DNA from: CAZKRL01 sp964555295
GTDB lineage: Bacteria; Bacteroidota; Bacteroidia; Flavobacteriales_D; Sanyastnellaceae
Assembly: GCA_964555295.1 (NCBI GenBank)
Contig: CAZKRL010000015.1
Location: forward strand, 1 to 59,058
Length of the DNA: 59,058 nt
Direction: 5' to 3'
Positions 1 through 9,188 of this stretch are shown here, piece after piece. Position numbers and translations under genes: made by a program. The stretch's first letter is position 1; each line of letters starts with the position of its first letter. The notes under the pieces were generated by a model. The model did not search any database. It saw only the letters and a program-made list of their open reading frames with translations, and was not told the origin of the DNA.

Positions 1-128
1 GTGAATTTTGATTTGCGCATACGTTGTAACGAATTTAGTAGTAATAAACGTAGCTAATTAAGGGAAGGCTTCATAACCAGGATATCCTAATAGCTTAATT
101 CATGGTAGCGCTATTTATCTAGATAGCT

Positions 129-573
129 TCATTTTGATTCTTCAAATTGCTTTTGCGATTGAATAATCTCAGGATTATTACATAAATAACCCTTTAGCAA
201 ATCATCTTCCTCGTATTCATAGATATAAATCGTTCCGCCTTCATCTGTGGCTCCTAAAACAACTAGTGATACGCGTTCTTTTTCTTGCACCACTAAATCC
301 AGGATATTGGATGTCGTATTTATTTCTGCGATGGTATTTTCATTTCCACCATGGGTGAAGCTTATTCTCTTATCGAGGTCGAACGTTACACGAAAATTGT
401 TGTACTTATAAAGTTCATTGTAAAAGAGTAAACCGGCCTTCTCCGCATCTGGTGTGCTTATTGTCGCTGGACGCTGCAAAAAACTGACAAGTGTCCATTT
501 TTAGGGTAATCACTTGAGCAATCATTGTACATTGTGTAATGCTCAACAATAAGATGATGGCAGTGCTCTTCAT
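129..573 (-). pseudogene. Small exported protein split by a one-base frameshift
   Basis: Two overlapping minus-strand frames together make one sensible protein. From an ATG at 573 a hydrophobic signal peptide is read (MKSTAIILLLSITQ, then CTMIAQ) up to two Phe codons in a run of six T (plus-strand A6 at 478-483). That frame then drifts into nonsense and stops. The other frame has only a TTG at 479 as a possible start and gives about 115 acidic residues ending in EEDDLLKGYLCNNPEI. Removing one base of the T run joins them into about 147 residues. I do not recognise the family. It is either a recent pseudogene or a homopolymer error. If the break is real, the 129-479 part would have to start at TTG without a signal peptide, which seems unlikely. 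Confidence 0.5.
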
Positions 574-781
574 GGGATATTTTTGGACGTTTGATGAGTT
601 GAATGAACGGCTGATTAGCCTTTTCTATTCTTCTCGAGCAACGCCCAATAAAATAATTTTAGTGTGTTACTCAATAAATTTTTTGTAACTCAATGTTGCA
701 TTTAAAAAAGTCATTATAATCCGTCAAATATTTTTCATGAATTTGCGTATACAGATTCTAACCCGTAAATTCCATAATCCT

Positions 782-1012
782 ATGCGCATCCAATTCATTG
801 TTGTACTGACCACATTTGTGGTATTGACTTGTTATTTTGAAGGAGACGCTTTACCTCATGAGCCGGTAAAATCGAGAAAACTATGCGATACATTTTATTA
901 CCGTAGTGTTGATCCGGAAGTTGGCGACTACTATCTGATTGAGGAAATTATTTGCGACACCATTGAACCCACCGATCTGTATCCAATTGGTGGCGGAGTT
1001 GGCGAGCCTTAA
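782..1012 (+). CDS. Small exported hypothetical protein
   Basis: About 76 residues from the ATG at 782. I prefer it to the ATG at 737 because the protein then opens directly with a signal peptide (MRIQFIVVLTTFVVLTC). The mature part has two Cys and many Asp and Glu, and ends GGGVGEP. No family is recognised. The gene lies 26 bases ahead of the CAP-domain gene on the same strand, so the two may be co-transcribed. Its short length and lack of known domains leave some doubt that it is a true gene. Confidence 0.45.
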   Translation: MRIQFIVVLTTFVVLTCYFEGDALPHEPVKSRKLCDTFYYRSVDPEVGDYYLIEEIICDTIEPTDLYPIGGGVGEP

Positions 1013-1038
1013 TGAATGTGCAACTATAATATGCCGTT

Positions 1039-1581
1039 ATGAAAACAGTCCTTTTAATTGTGCTGATGGCCATGATGGCTAAAGCTTCTGACGCCCAAAC
1101 ACTGTCAGCTTCAGAGCAAGAGCTTTATGATATTATCATGAAGTACCGCAAATCGAGGAGACTTCCTACAATACCATTGTCCGAATCCTTAACCTATGTG
1201 GCACAGGTGCATGCTCGTGATCTTGTCGAAAATATTCCGGTTCATGGCGAATGCAATTTACACAACTGGTCGGATAAGGGACCCTGGAGAGAATGCTGCT
1301 ACACAGACGACCACGCTAATGTTGAATTGGTTTGGAGCAAACCTTCCGAGCTCACCGCTTATACCGGATATGGCTATGAAATCGCGGCCTGGTCGAGCAA
1401 TGGTATTACACCCGAGCAAGCTCTCGAAATGTGGAAGAGCAGCTCAGGGCATCATGCATGTATGATGAATATCGGCATGTGGAGACAACCCTGGAATGCA
1501 ATCGGTATCGGCATTTATGAGGGCTATGCACTTGTTTGGTTTGGGCATGAGGAGGAGGTGAGAAGTTTTAGAACTAAGTGA
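1039..1581 (+). CDS. Secreted CAP-domain (SCP/PR-1-like) protein
   Basis: A 180-residue protein with a signal peptide (about residues 1-19, ending ASDAQ) and a CAP/SCP fold. The family pattern is visible: an N-terminal helix with a short-lived-radical style layout (ELYDIIMKYRKSRRL), PLSESLTYVAQVHARDL, a Cys/His segment CNLHNWSDKG, a second GHHACMMN segment and the closing strand AIGIGIYEGYALVWFG. CAP proteins are extracytoplasmic, cysteine-rich and bind metals or lipids; their role in bacteria is mostly unknown. Six Cys suggest disulfides in the periplasm or outside. It sits just upstream of the Srf-like operon, but a separate promoter candidate lies between them, so a functional link is only possible. 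Confidence 0.75.
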   Translation: MKTVLLIVLMAMMAKASDAQTLSASEQELYDIIMKYRKSRRLPTIPLSESLTYVAQVHARDLVENIPVHGECNLHNWSDKGPWRECCYTDDHANVELVWSKPSELTAYTGYGYEIAAWSSNGITPEQALEMWKSSSGHHACMMNIGMWRQPWNAIGIGIYEGYALVWFGHEEEVRSFRTK

Positions 1582-1633
1582 TGTGCGTGTTATGCAATGT
1601 AAGGGGATTTCAAAATTCATTTTTGCAATCACC

Positions 1634-1663
1634 TTGTTTCTTTGCATTTTCTTTGCATATTTG
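1634..1663 (+). promoter_or_regulatory. Candidate Bacteroidota promoter of the Srf-like operon
   Basis: A TTG at 1634-1636 is followed, after exactly 19 bases, by CATATTTG at 1656-1663, which matches seven of eight positions of the TAnnTTTG -7 element. Transcription would start near 1670, leaving a leader of about 50 bases before the ATG at 1722. No Shine-Dalgarno sequence precedes that ATG; a weak one is normal in this phylum. Chance matches are common in A+T-rich DNA, so this is tentative. Confidence 0.35.
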
Positions 1664-1721
1664 ACACGTGAGGTAATGCATTTTTACAACTCAGTAGTTC
1701 CTCCAAATAATTTCATATATC

Positions 1722-4700
1722 ATGGATTTTGTATCGCTCATAGCCAATACCGGCGTGCAGTTTATTGATTTCAAGTTAAGACTTGATCCAGAAAAATTCA
1801 AAAATCTTCGTTTTAATTACTCTGAAGGTATCGACTCATCAACGCTTTCTTGGTGGTTTGAAGAATTGATAGAAATCAAGGAGATCGGGTCGTATATCCG
1901 CAAATCTGACCTAGAAGAGTTAAAAATTGAACGACGATCGATTAACTCTTCAGCTGCAGTTCAAAAGATTCAAGATTCCGGTAGAAGATTGTTTGTTGCG
2001 GATGAAGAAAGAACATATGTGGTCAGAAATGCAGAGAAGACATTAAGAAGATTCGAAAAAGTTTGGATTCCACTTCCATACTTTCGAAATAACCAGATTA
2101 ATGATAATCTTTTTGGTCCAACGGATTGGGTTCGAATGTGGTACGAATTTTTGCCCAATTATGAGCTGCAGATATGCCTGGCTGTAGACACCACAATAAG
2201 TGATACGGATCAAAATGTCACCCCCCTGCTGAATTCGAATCCAAATGAGAATAAGTACAACCTTTGTGTTAATGAAGACTCGCTTTTAAGCTTCTTCAGC
2301 GAATTTACTGGATGTTCATGGGTGGAAAAGTGGCTCGGGGATTTGATTAAGCCCAGGGAAGATGAATCTCAAACCTTACATTTAACAACCTTTGTTCATC
2401 TTATTCGGATATTGAACTCGGATATTAAACTACCTGTTATTCAGCTTCTAACGGATAAGGGGGACTTGATTGATCTTGATCTTTCTATTGATGTTGGTAA
2501 CTCGCATACATGTGCGATTTTGTTCGAAACACCCATTGAGGGTGATGTGAAGTTTAACCATGTCAAAAAGCTTCAAATACGTGATTTGAATTGTCCAACT
2601 AGGACGCATTCTGATTCATTCTCAACCCGCGTTGTATTTCGGGACGAGCAATTCGGGATGAAGGATTCTTATTTCGCTAAATATGAAAAATTTGCATGGC
2701 CAAGTCCAGTGCGGATTGGTTTTGAAGCCGAAGAGTTAATAAAGTCATTTCATGTCAAGCGAAATGTTCAGCACGAGAACAAGTCCTTTTATTCGAGTCC
2801 GAAGAGATACTTGTGGGATGATCAAATGTCGAAACATCCATGGAATTATCACGATCTTGGACAGGAAATACCTAAAAAGGTCTATAGGAAAGGTATATCT
2901 GAACAGTTAAAAAGTGATGGTACGCTCTGCACGGATGGAGCTTGGGGTGCAACACCCATGTACTCGCGCAGAACGCTTATGACTTTTCTTTTTCTAGAGA
3001 TTTTTTCACAGGCCATATCGCAATTTAATTCATTTCAGTTTAGATCGAGCCATGGAAGACCGAATGCGCGTAGACGATTACGTCATGTGCTTATAAGTTG
3101 TCCAACTGCAATGATCAAGGTAGAGCAGATTGCTTTGAGAAAGGCTGCAGAGGATGCTGTGCAAATTTTGAAAAATTTCTCGGGTAAAGTAAACAATGAA
3201 GATGCGGCTATTAGCCCGGTAATTGCAGACGCGTTCGAGATAATACCCAAACTGAAAAATATTCGTTTGAATTTGGATGAGCTAGAAAGGAAAGATGACT
3301 GGATGTATGATGAAGCTACTTGTGCGCAGTTTGTATTCTTGTATGGCTTGATACAGCACAAATTCGATGGTAATTCACATAATTTGTTCAAGTTGTTCGG
3401 GCGCAAAAGCAAAGACGGCAGTAACGTGCTGACTGTTGGGTCTTTGGATATTGGTGGCGGGACATCAGACTTGATGATTTGTGAGTATGGATTGAATTAT
3501 GACAATTCAACGGAATTAATACCTAATCCTCTTTACTATGAATCATTTCATCTTGCCGGGGATGACCTCATGAAGAACATCATTCAACACATCGTCATCG
3601 AAGGTCGAGAAAAAACGGAAGACGATTTGCTTTGCTCGGGTGTTATTGAAAATTTTGGTTATAATCTATATGGAGATGATATTTCTGAGAAGCTGAATGG
3701 TTTCTTCGGCAAAGACGCGGCTAATATGAGTTATTTGTCACGAATGCAGCGTATTAATTTCCTGAATCAAATTGGAATTCCTCTTGCTCACGCTTATTTG
3801 GAATGTGCAAATTCAGGTGAAACTGTTACTGCTTCTTATTCCGATATTTTCAGCAGTAAACCGCCAAGTCAAGACTTACTTCGGTATTTTGAAGACCATT
3901 TTGGCTTTCGTTTTGAAGATTTAAAGTGGAGACTTAACCCCAAAAAGGTGAATCAAGTCATTAAGGATACTTTCTCCAAGTTAATTATGCAAGTAGCGAA
4001 GCTGATGCATCGGTTTAATTGTGATTATGTCGTAATCAGCGGAAGACCCTGTAGTTTTTTGGAAATAGAGAGGCTCATTTTGGAAGTTCACCCCGTTCAA
4101 CCCAATCGCTTTGTCAATCTAAATAATTATTGGATAGGTAAATGGTATCCTTTTGCGGATAATAATGGATATGTCAAAGATCCTAAGACTATAGTGGCGA
4201 CCGGAGCTCTAATTGGCTTTATGGCTACTAAGTTCTACAAACTGAAGAAATTTAAAATTAATCCCAAGTATCTTATTCAAAACCTGAATTCGACGGCGAA
4301 TTATGCGGGAACAATTAGAGATAATGTTATTAAGGAGGTATTGCTCTCACCGACAAAGAATAAAGCTACATTCAAGGTATATGGCATTCCTCATTCTTTG
4401 GGTGTCAAAAATATCGATTCAAAGAATTATCCGGCGCGTTTTGCCTATCAGCTCATATACAACGAGAAGTTCATTTCAAATACGATGCAAATGACTAATG
4501 TTGGTAAAGCTCAGGATTTGATTAATAAACTAAATGCAAAACTCCCTTTCGAAATTACCATTTCTAGGGAGATTGATGTTGACAAGGAGAAAGTAGTTAT
4601 AGAAGAAATTACAGATAATGAAGGTGAATCCTTGGCTCCAACAATGCTGTCGTTACGTGTAGTTACACTATCCAATGAGCACGGATATTGGTTTGATACA

Positions 4701-4736
4701 GCGGAATTCGCTCTTTCTATTAACTCAAGAAATTGA
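1722..4736 (+). CDS. SrfB-like actin/Hsp70-fold ATPase
   Basis: A 1004-residue protein of the size and layout of the virulence factor SrfB family. It has no signal peptide or membrane segment, so it is cytoplasmic. The nucleotide-binding motifs of the actin/Hsp70 fold are visible: phosphate-1 loop IDVGNSHT with Asp257, phosphate-2 loop LDIGGGTSDL with Asp576, and an adenosine-type motif VISGRPCS with Gly774. The first 250 residues are an extra N-terminal region. In enterobacteria SrfB is encoded between srfA and srfC; the biochemical role is not settled. Here it is the first gene of a long operon, two bases ahead of the SrfC-like gene, which strongly implies a joint complex. I infer an ATP-driven switch or chaperone-like component. 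Assignment rests on motifs, length and gene pairing. Confidence 0.8.
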   Translation: MDFVSLIANTGVQFIDFKLRLDPEKFKNLRFNYSEGIDSSTLSWWFEELIEIKEIGSYIRKSDLEELKIERRSINSSAAVQKIQDSGRRLFVADEERTYVVRNAEKTLRRFEKVWIPLPYFRNNQINDNLFGPTDWVRMWYEFLPNYELQICLAVDTTISDTDQNVTPLLNSNPNENKYNLCVNEDSLLSFFSEFTGCSWVEKWLGDLIKPREDESQTLHLTTFVHLIRILNSDIKLPVIQLLTDKGDLIDLDLSIDVGNSHTCAILFETPIEGDVKFNHVKKLQIRDLNCPTRTHSDSFSTRVVFRDEQFGMKDSYFAKYEKFAWPSPVRIGFEAEELIKSFHVKRNVQHENKSFYSSPKRYLWDDQMSKHPWNYHDLGQEIPKKVYRKGISEQLKSDGTLCTDGAWGATPMYSRRTLMTFLFLEIFSQAISQFNSFQFRSSHGRPNARRRLRHVLISCPTAMIKVEQIALRKAAEDAVQILKNFSGKVNNEDAAISPVIADAFEIIPKLKNIRLNLDELERKDDWMYDEATCAQFVFLYGLIQHKFDGNSHNLFKLFGRKSKDGSNVLTVGSLDIGGGTSDLMICEYGLNYDNSTELIPNPLYYESFHLAGDDLMKNIIQHIVIEGREKTEDDLLCSGVIENFGYNLYGDDISEKLNGFFGKDAANMSYLSRMQRINFLNQIGIPLAHAYLECANSGETVTASYSDIFSSKPPSQDLLRYFEDHFGFRFEDLKWRLNPKKVNQVIKDTFSKLIMQVAKLMHRFNCDYVVISGRPCSFLEIERLILEVHPVQPNRFVNLNNYWIGKWYPFADNNGYVKDPKTIVATGALIGFMATKFYKLKKFKINPKYLIQNLNSTANYAGTIRDNVIKEVLLSPTKNKATFKVYGIPHSLGVKNIDSKNYPARFAYQLIYNEKFISNTMQMTNVGKAQDLINKLNAKLPFEITISREIDVDKEKVVIEEITDNEGESLAPTMLSLRVVTLSNEHGYWFDTAEFALSINSRN

Positions 4737-4738
4737 CA

Positions 4739-7510
4739 ATGAACAATTACAGCAGAAATGTACTTAATAAACTGAAATCAGATGCTGATTCGCTATCGGA
4801 CAGTCTATCAAAATCGATTGATTGGACACAGAGCAATCTTCATTATGAAGAGCGTCAATCTTTGCTTCGTTCACTGAAGGAAATGCGTTCTGAAGTATTT
4901 ACAATTACAGAAAGTATTGACTCAAGACCAGTATTCGCTTTGTTCGGTCAAAGCCAGGTAGGCAAGTCATACCTTGTTAAGAACTTACTTACCACAAATG
5001 GTAGAGGTTTTGAAGTAGAATTTCCAACTGGAAATGTAGACTTTTTGAACGCCATTAATCCCGTTGGTGGCGGCGCAGAAAGCACAGGAGTGGTCACTCG
5101 ATTTACCATTGCTTCCAATGCCACGGACAGGAATTTTCCCATTCAATTGAGTTTACTCGATGTCAAGGATATTCTGCTCATTTTATGTGATAGTTTTTTC
5201 TCAGACCTACTAAAAATTGATGGATATCCTGATGCAGATCGCTTTGCCGAAAATGCTATTAAGTGTAAGCAAGATTTCCTATTAAAGGATTTTAAACAGC
5301 ATTACTTGAGCGAAAATCATGTCTTCATTATCAAACGATATTTCGATCAGCATTTTATGCGCCACAGCCATTATGTCGATTCTATTTCGCGCAGTGATTA
5401 TTGGCTGACTATTAGTAGCTATATTGAGCATGTGAGACCACAGGATTGGGTAAAAGTGTTTGAAATACTATGGTGTTATAACCCCGTTATTAGCAAGCTA
5501 TTCAGCAAGCTTATAGACGGATTGACAAGTCTTCGTTTTTCGCGTGTTGCCTTCGCCGGAGTGGATATTGTTCTCAGGGATAAGGGTAAAATTCTTGATG
5601 TAGAGCGCGTTAAGGGGATATTTGGTGTTGAAGTCCTTGCGCAGGTTGTTCCGGAAAGTCACGGGCCCGTTCAAATTGATTTGCACTTGTTAAGTGCGCT
5701 AACGGCGGAAATAACACTGCCACTTAATCCATCTATAACATCTGAAAAGGAATTTTTAGTAAATACCGATTTGCTTGATTTTCCGGGTGCTCGCTCTCGA
5801 CAACAATTGAATGTAAGTCATATTAGTGAGGAAAGTGCACCTATGATGCTGTTGCGAGGTAAAATTTCTTATCTGTTCAATAAGTATTCAGCGAACTATG
5901 AGATAAATAACCTGCTGTTCTGTTTGAAAAACGCCCAAAATGAAGTGAGCGATATTCCCCAGTTGTTGAATGATTGGATAGAGAGAAATATTGGAGGAGA
6001 TGCTCAAGAGCGTGAACGAAGACTTGGTCCTTCAGGACGCAGTCCCCTTTTTATTGTATTCACCTTCTACAATGAGTCTCTAAAGTTTAACCCTAATTCA
6101 GACCAGGGTGATTTATCTGCTAAGTGGAACAATCGATTCATACGATTTTTTAAGGATGAAACAGTAACTACAAAATACAACTGGGATGACCATTGGACCG
6201 AAAGTTCCCCAAATTTCAAGAGCTTTTATTTTCTGCGTGATTTCGAGTTTTCTGATGATGTTTTCAATGGTTTTAGAACGGGAGGAAGAGAAACTGGAAT
6301 TAATTCTGAGCGTCAGGAGTATATGGAGCGCATGAAAGGAAGTTTTTTGGATTTCCCATATGTTCGAGACCATTTTCAAAAGCCTGAAGAGACTTGGCAA
6401 GAGACATCAACACCAGGCAGAGATGGTAGCGAACTTATTATTCGAAATTTATTACCTACTGCGAATAACATAACTAAAACAAATAATTATCTGGCGAAGC
6501 TTGCAGGATTTCAAATGAATGCTTCAACGTTGCTTCGAAAACACTATCAAACCGATGATACGCATGCGCAACGTAAGCAGGCGTTCGACGAGGGCTCAGC
6601 GATTTCAGCGCAATTGCTGCGTTTATTTAATACCAATGGATCAATGTTCGGAGACTTTTTATCTAAGCTGTATATCTCCAATACGAAGGCTTATAATTAT
6701 ATTCACGAGAACTATCTCCCGGCGTCCAAAAATCATACACCTAGTAAAGAGGAAGTTTTTCTCAGAACATATGCCCTTGATTTGAATGCAACAATTGCTG
6801 AGAACAAAAACATACTCCAGGATCGATTGTATCTAGAATCAATCGAGCATGTAGATGCGTGGCTATCCGATAATGATATTGACTTAACTGTAGTTCTACA
6901 AAATGTGCACATTAGCGCAGCAAGCAAATTGGTGGACGGTGTCATTACTATTTGGAAAAGTGGTTTGGATCCGCAAAACTTTAGAGATTTTCAAGCTAAG
7001 GGCTTAGAGGCAAATACAATTCGCATGATAAGTGATAATTTGATGCGAACATTCGAATTGTTCGAAGTGCGCAAAGAACTCATTCGGATTTTTGAGAAGA
7101 AGACACGATTGATGAGAGTTTCTAATGATACAGATGAGTATCTGGCGTCAATCATTTCCAGCTATATCAATGATTTTGTATCTAACTTCGGATTCAACTT
7201 CATGTCTGACGAGCGCAAAATTCAGGTTATTTCGCTCGCTTCTGATTTTAGAATAGATACATCTTATGTTTCAGGAAATAGAGTGCATCCAAATGAATCG
7301 GAGATAAAGCATGTATTTGATGAGGATGATTCTTCGAATAATTTGGTCATTACTTATCCGGTTGTAGAGCATTACCAAACTTTTTTATGTAAAGTCAGAC
7401 TAATACTATTGTCCAATTGCGGATTTCGCAATTTCAATATTGCTGAGAATGATCGGTTAAAAGAAATTTTTACATCCATTGAAACAATCCAATTTTCGGC
7501 TGAACAATGA
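4739..7510 (+). CDS. SrfC-like P-loop NTPase (putative virulence factor family)
   Basis: A 923-residue cytoplasmic protein, start chosen at the ATG two bases after the srfB-like stop (a TTG at 4733 is in frame but overlaps). It has a Walker A motif GQSQVGKS at residues 70-77 preceded by a strand (PVFALF), and a G3-like DFPG at 347-350 inside LLDFPGARS, consistent with a GTPase-type P-loop domain with a long insertion. The C-terminal half is alpha-helical with no recognised domain. Length, early P-loop and partnership with SrfB match the SrfC / Virul_Fac family. Its stop overlaps the next start (ATGA), indicating translational coupling. Nucleotide preference cannot be read from the sequence; I infer GTP by family resemblance. 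Confidence 0.75.
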   Translation: MNNYSRNVLNKLKSDADSLSDSLSKSIDWTQSNLHYEERQSLLRSLKEMRSEVFTITESIDSRPVFALFGQSQVGKSYLVKNLLTTNGRGFEVEFPTGNVDFLNAINPVGGGAESTGVVTRFTIASNATDRNFPIQLSLLDVKDILLILCDSFFSDLLKIDGYPDADRFAENAIKCKQDFLLKDFKQHYLSENHVFIIKRYFDQHFMRHSHYVDSISRSDYWLTISSYIEHVRPQDWVKVFEILWCYNPVISKLFSKLIDGLTSLRFSRVAFAGVDIVLRDKGKILDVERVKGIFGVEVLAQVVPESHGPVQIDLHLLSALTAEITLPLNPSITSEKEFLVNTDLLDFPGARSRQQLNVSHISEESAPMMLLRGKISYLFNKYSANYEINNLLFCLKNAQNEVSDIPQLLNDWIERNIGGDAQERERRLGPSGRSPLFIVFTFYNESLKFNPNSDQGDLSAKWNNRFIRFFKDETVTTKYNWDDHWTESSPNFKSFYFLRDFEFSDDVFNGFRTGGRETGINSERQEYMERMKGSFLDFPYVRDHFQKPEETWQETSTPGRDGSELIIRNLLPTANNITKTNNYLAKLAGFQMNASTLLRKHYQTDDTHAQRKQAFDEGSAISAQLLRLFNTNGSMFGDFLSKLYISNTKAYNYIHENYLPASKNHTPSKEEVFLRTYALDLNATIAENKNILQDRLYLESIEHVDAWLSDNDIDLTVVLQNVHISAASKLVDGVITIWKSGLDPQNFRDFQAKGLEANTIRMISDNLMRTFELFEVRKELIRIFEKKTRLMRVSNDTDEYLASIISSYINDFVSNFGFNFMSDERKIQVISLASDFRIDTSYVSGNRVHPNESEIKHVFDEDDSSNNLVITYPVVEHYQTFLCKVRLILLSNCGFRNFNIAENDRLKEIFTSIETIQFSAEQ

Positions 7511-8370
7511 CGCACGTTTTTACACTGAATAGTACTGACTACGTTCCAATATCTTTTAAGGATCGTTATTTGTTTGATACGTATGATATCATTACGTCCT
7601 ACTTAAAGACGAAGATGTCGCTTGATGATTTGAGGCGTTTATTGAAACCCTCTTTGACACAGGGAAGACAAATCAAGTGGTACGGGGCTTTTGATACGGA
7701 ATTAGCGCGATTGTCTGAATTACCTCTGCCGGTTGCCGACAGAATAAAAGGGGAGTTTCATAAGTTTCTTCAAAAGACGAATGCAGTGGCATCTCCTTTA
7801 TTGACAAGCCGGGATGTAGACAGTAAGGAATGGGGAATACTGATTTCTGAGTTGTTTCAAGCTGAAAAAATTATTCTTATTGGTTCAAAGGATGGTCAAT
7901 GGGCCATGCTTTGGGGTTGGGACTTTAGAAACAGGGAAGAAAATCGATTGCCTGTCATTAGTTTTCCTAAGGAAGAGGTAATAGAGTTGAGAAATGAAGA
8001 AAAACCTGTTGAAACTGTAGTAACATCTCAATCGGAAAAAATCGATCAGCCAGCACCCAAAAGGGTGGATTATAGCGAGGCAGTTAAGGCTGAAAGAACA
8101 CAAATAGCTCCAGAGGTTGTTTCTAAATCGCTAGCTCATAATATCGGATGTTTAGGGCGCATTGTTAGACTATTACGTTGGATTTCCTATCGCTTTTGGG
8201 CTTTGTTTTGGTTGATTATGTACACTTTGATTGTGATGTTACTCACCCGGCATTTTTCGAAAACAGAATGCGATGACTGTTGTAAACAGCTTCAAAAGAC
8301 AAGGGAAGAATTGGAAATCATCGACCAAAGAATCAGGGATAGATGTGATTCTTTAAATGTGAGAAGATAA
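7507..8370 (+). CDS. Membrane-anchored protein with SrfA-like N-terminal domain
   Basis: A 287-residue protein that overlaps the srfC-like stop as ATGA. Residues 1-160 form a domain with two marks that I recall from SrfA-family proteins: GRQIKWYGAF near residue 58, and a later unit with EWGILISELFQ, a lysine-rich DGQ turn and AMLWGW. The same layout recurs in the 719-residue protein at 9189, so the two are paralogous over this part. A charged linker leads to a single membrane helix (about 230-250) and a short helical tail with the cluster CDDCC and one more Cys. The domain is probably cytoplasmic and the Cys tail periplasmic. I infer it links the SrfB/SrfC NTPases to the inner membrane. SrfA resemblance is from memory and needs a profile search. 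Confidence 0.6.
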   Translation: MTHVFTLNSTDYVPISFKDRYLFDTYDIITSYLKTKMSLDDLRRLLKPSLTQGRQIKWYGAFDTELARLSELPLPVADRIKGEFHKFLQKTNAVASPLLTSRDVDSKEWGILISELFQAEKIILIGSKDGQWAMLWGWDFRNREENRLPVISFPKEEVIELRNEEKPVETVVTSQSEKIDQPAPKRVDYSEAVKAERTQIAPEVVSKSLAHNIGCLGRIVRLLRWISYRFWALFWLIMYTLIVMLLTRHFSKTECDDCCKQLQKTREELEIIDQRIRDRCDSLNVRR

Positions 8371-8414
8371 TTTTTCTAAGATTAATTTTAAAGAAATTCA
8401 AAAGTGTTTTTATT

Positions 8415-9059
8415 ATGGGAATTCCCAATGCTCTTCTAAGAAAGTGGTGGTTCATGACGATTCGTGAGCGTAACTATTTTGGATTCCGATATTGGTGGTT
8501 CAATTACATACTTCTTCTACTCGTGATAGGTCTTTTTATTTGGTTTTGGCCATGGAATAGGGCTGAGAAACAACCTGTATGTGACGAACAAAAGCGTCTG
8601 GATGATATGATGCTACTTATTAATGCGCATTTGAATGACTGCTGCAGCTGTTTCGATGTTGAAGATTCAACCATTCTATTGGATAGCATTCCTCCACAGA
8701 ATATTTCGCAATGCAATGCAACGATGAATTCAGGTGGAGAGGGGATTACGACTACGAGGGTTCAATTGGGTAATGTCTCCGGTTATGTTAAAATTCAATT
8801 TGAAATGGCATATGTACCTGACAAATTGGAGGTTTTTTACGAAGGAAAAGTATTTTGCTCTACTAGGGATATTGCCGGAAATCAAAGCGGATTTGTTGGC
8901 GATGCTTGGCATAATGGCGATGGCGATTTGACATTCTATTATCAACCCAAGACTGACGACTATGTCGTAGTTGTCGTTACAGGGGGGGATTCTAACCTCG
9001 GCCCTGGAATGGAAAATAAAACAACCCAATGGGCCTACGGCATTAGCTGCCCCCAATAA
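8415..9059 (+). CDS. Single-pass membrane protein with Cys-rich linker and beta-sandwich-like domain
   Basis: A 214-residue protein. A short basic, aromatic N-terminus (with FRYWWFNY) leads to one membrane helix around residues 33-52, so the rest is probably periplasmic. After it comes a helical stretch with Cys residues including the cluster CCSC. The C-terminal 110 residues look like a beta-sandwich with the pattern VPDKLEVFYEGKVF, a VVVVVTGG strand and a closing TTQWAYGISCP. I do not recognise a named family. The RYWW motif before the membrane helix is repeated in the subtilase-bearing protein at 9189, and its Cys-rich helix resembles the tail of the 287-residue protein, suggesting that these three proteins meet in the periplasm. 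A 129-base gap follows, which may hold an internal promoter, though I see no clear one. Confidence 0.65.
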   Translation: MGIPNALLRKWWFMTIRERNYFGFRYWWFNYILLLLVIGLFIWFWPWNRAEKQPVCDEQKRLDDMMLLINAHLNDCCSCFDVEDSTILLDSIPPQNISQCNATMNSGGEGITTTRVQLGNVSGYVKIQFEMAYVPDKLEVFYEGKVFCSTRDIAGNQSGFVGDAWHNGDGDLTFYYQPKTDDYVVVVVTGGDSNLGPGMENKTTQWAYGISCPQ

Positions 9060-9188
9060 CACGCGTATTTGCAAGTGTTTTTAAGTGAAATATAATGAGG
9101 AGTTCGTTTTCTGTAAAACAGAGAGTTTCAACAAAACAATATTATTGATACCAATAGCAATATACTCTATAGTTACCAGAAATCAACA

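Noticed and set aside
1592..1768. Small frame with a membrane-like segment (FIFAITLFLCIFFAYL) ahead of the SrfB-like gene
   Set aside because: It runs 47 bases into the SrfB-like gene, its end is the shifted frame of that gene, and a better reading of this stretch is a promoter and leader.
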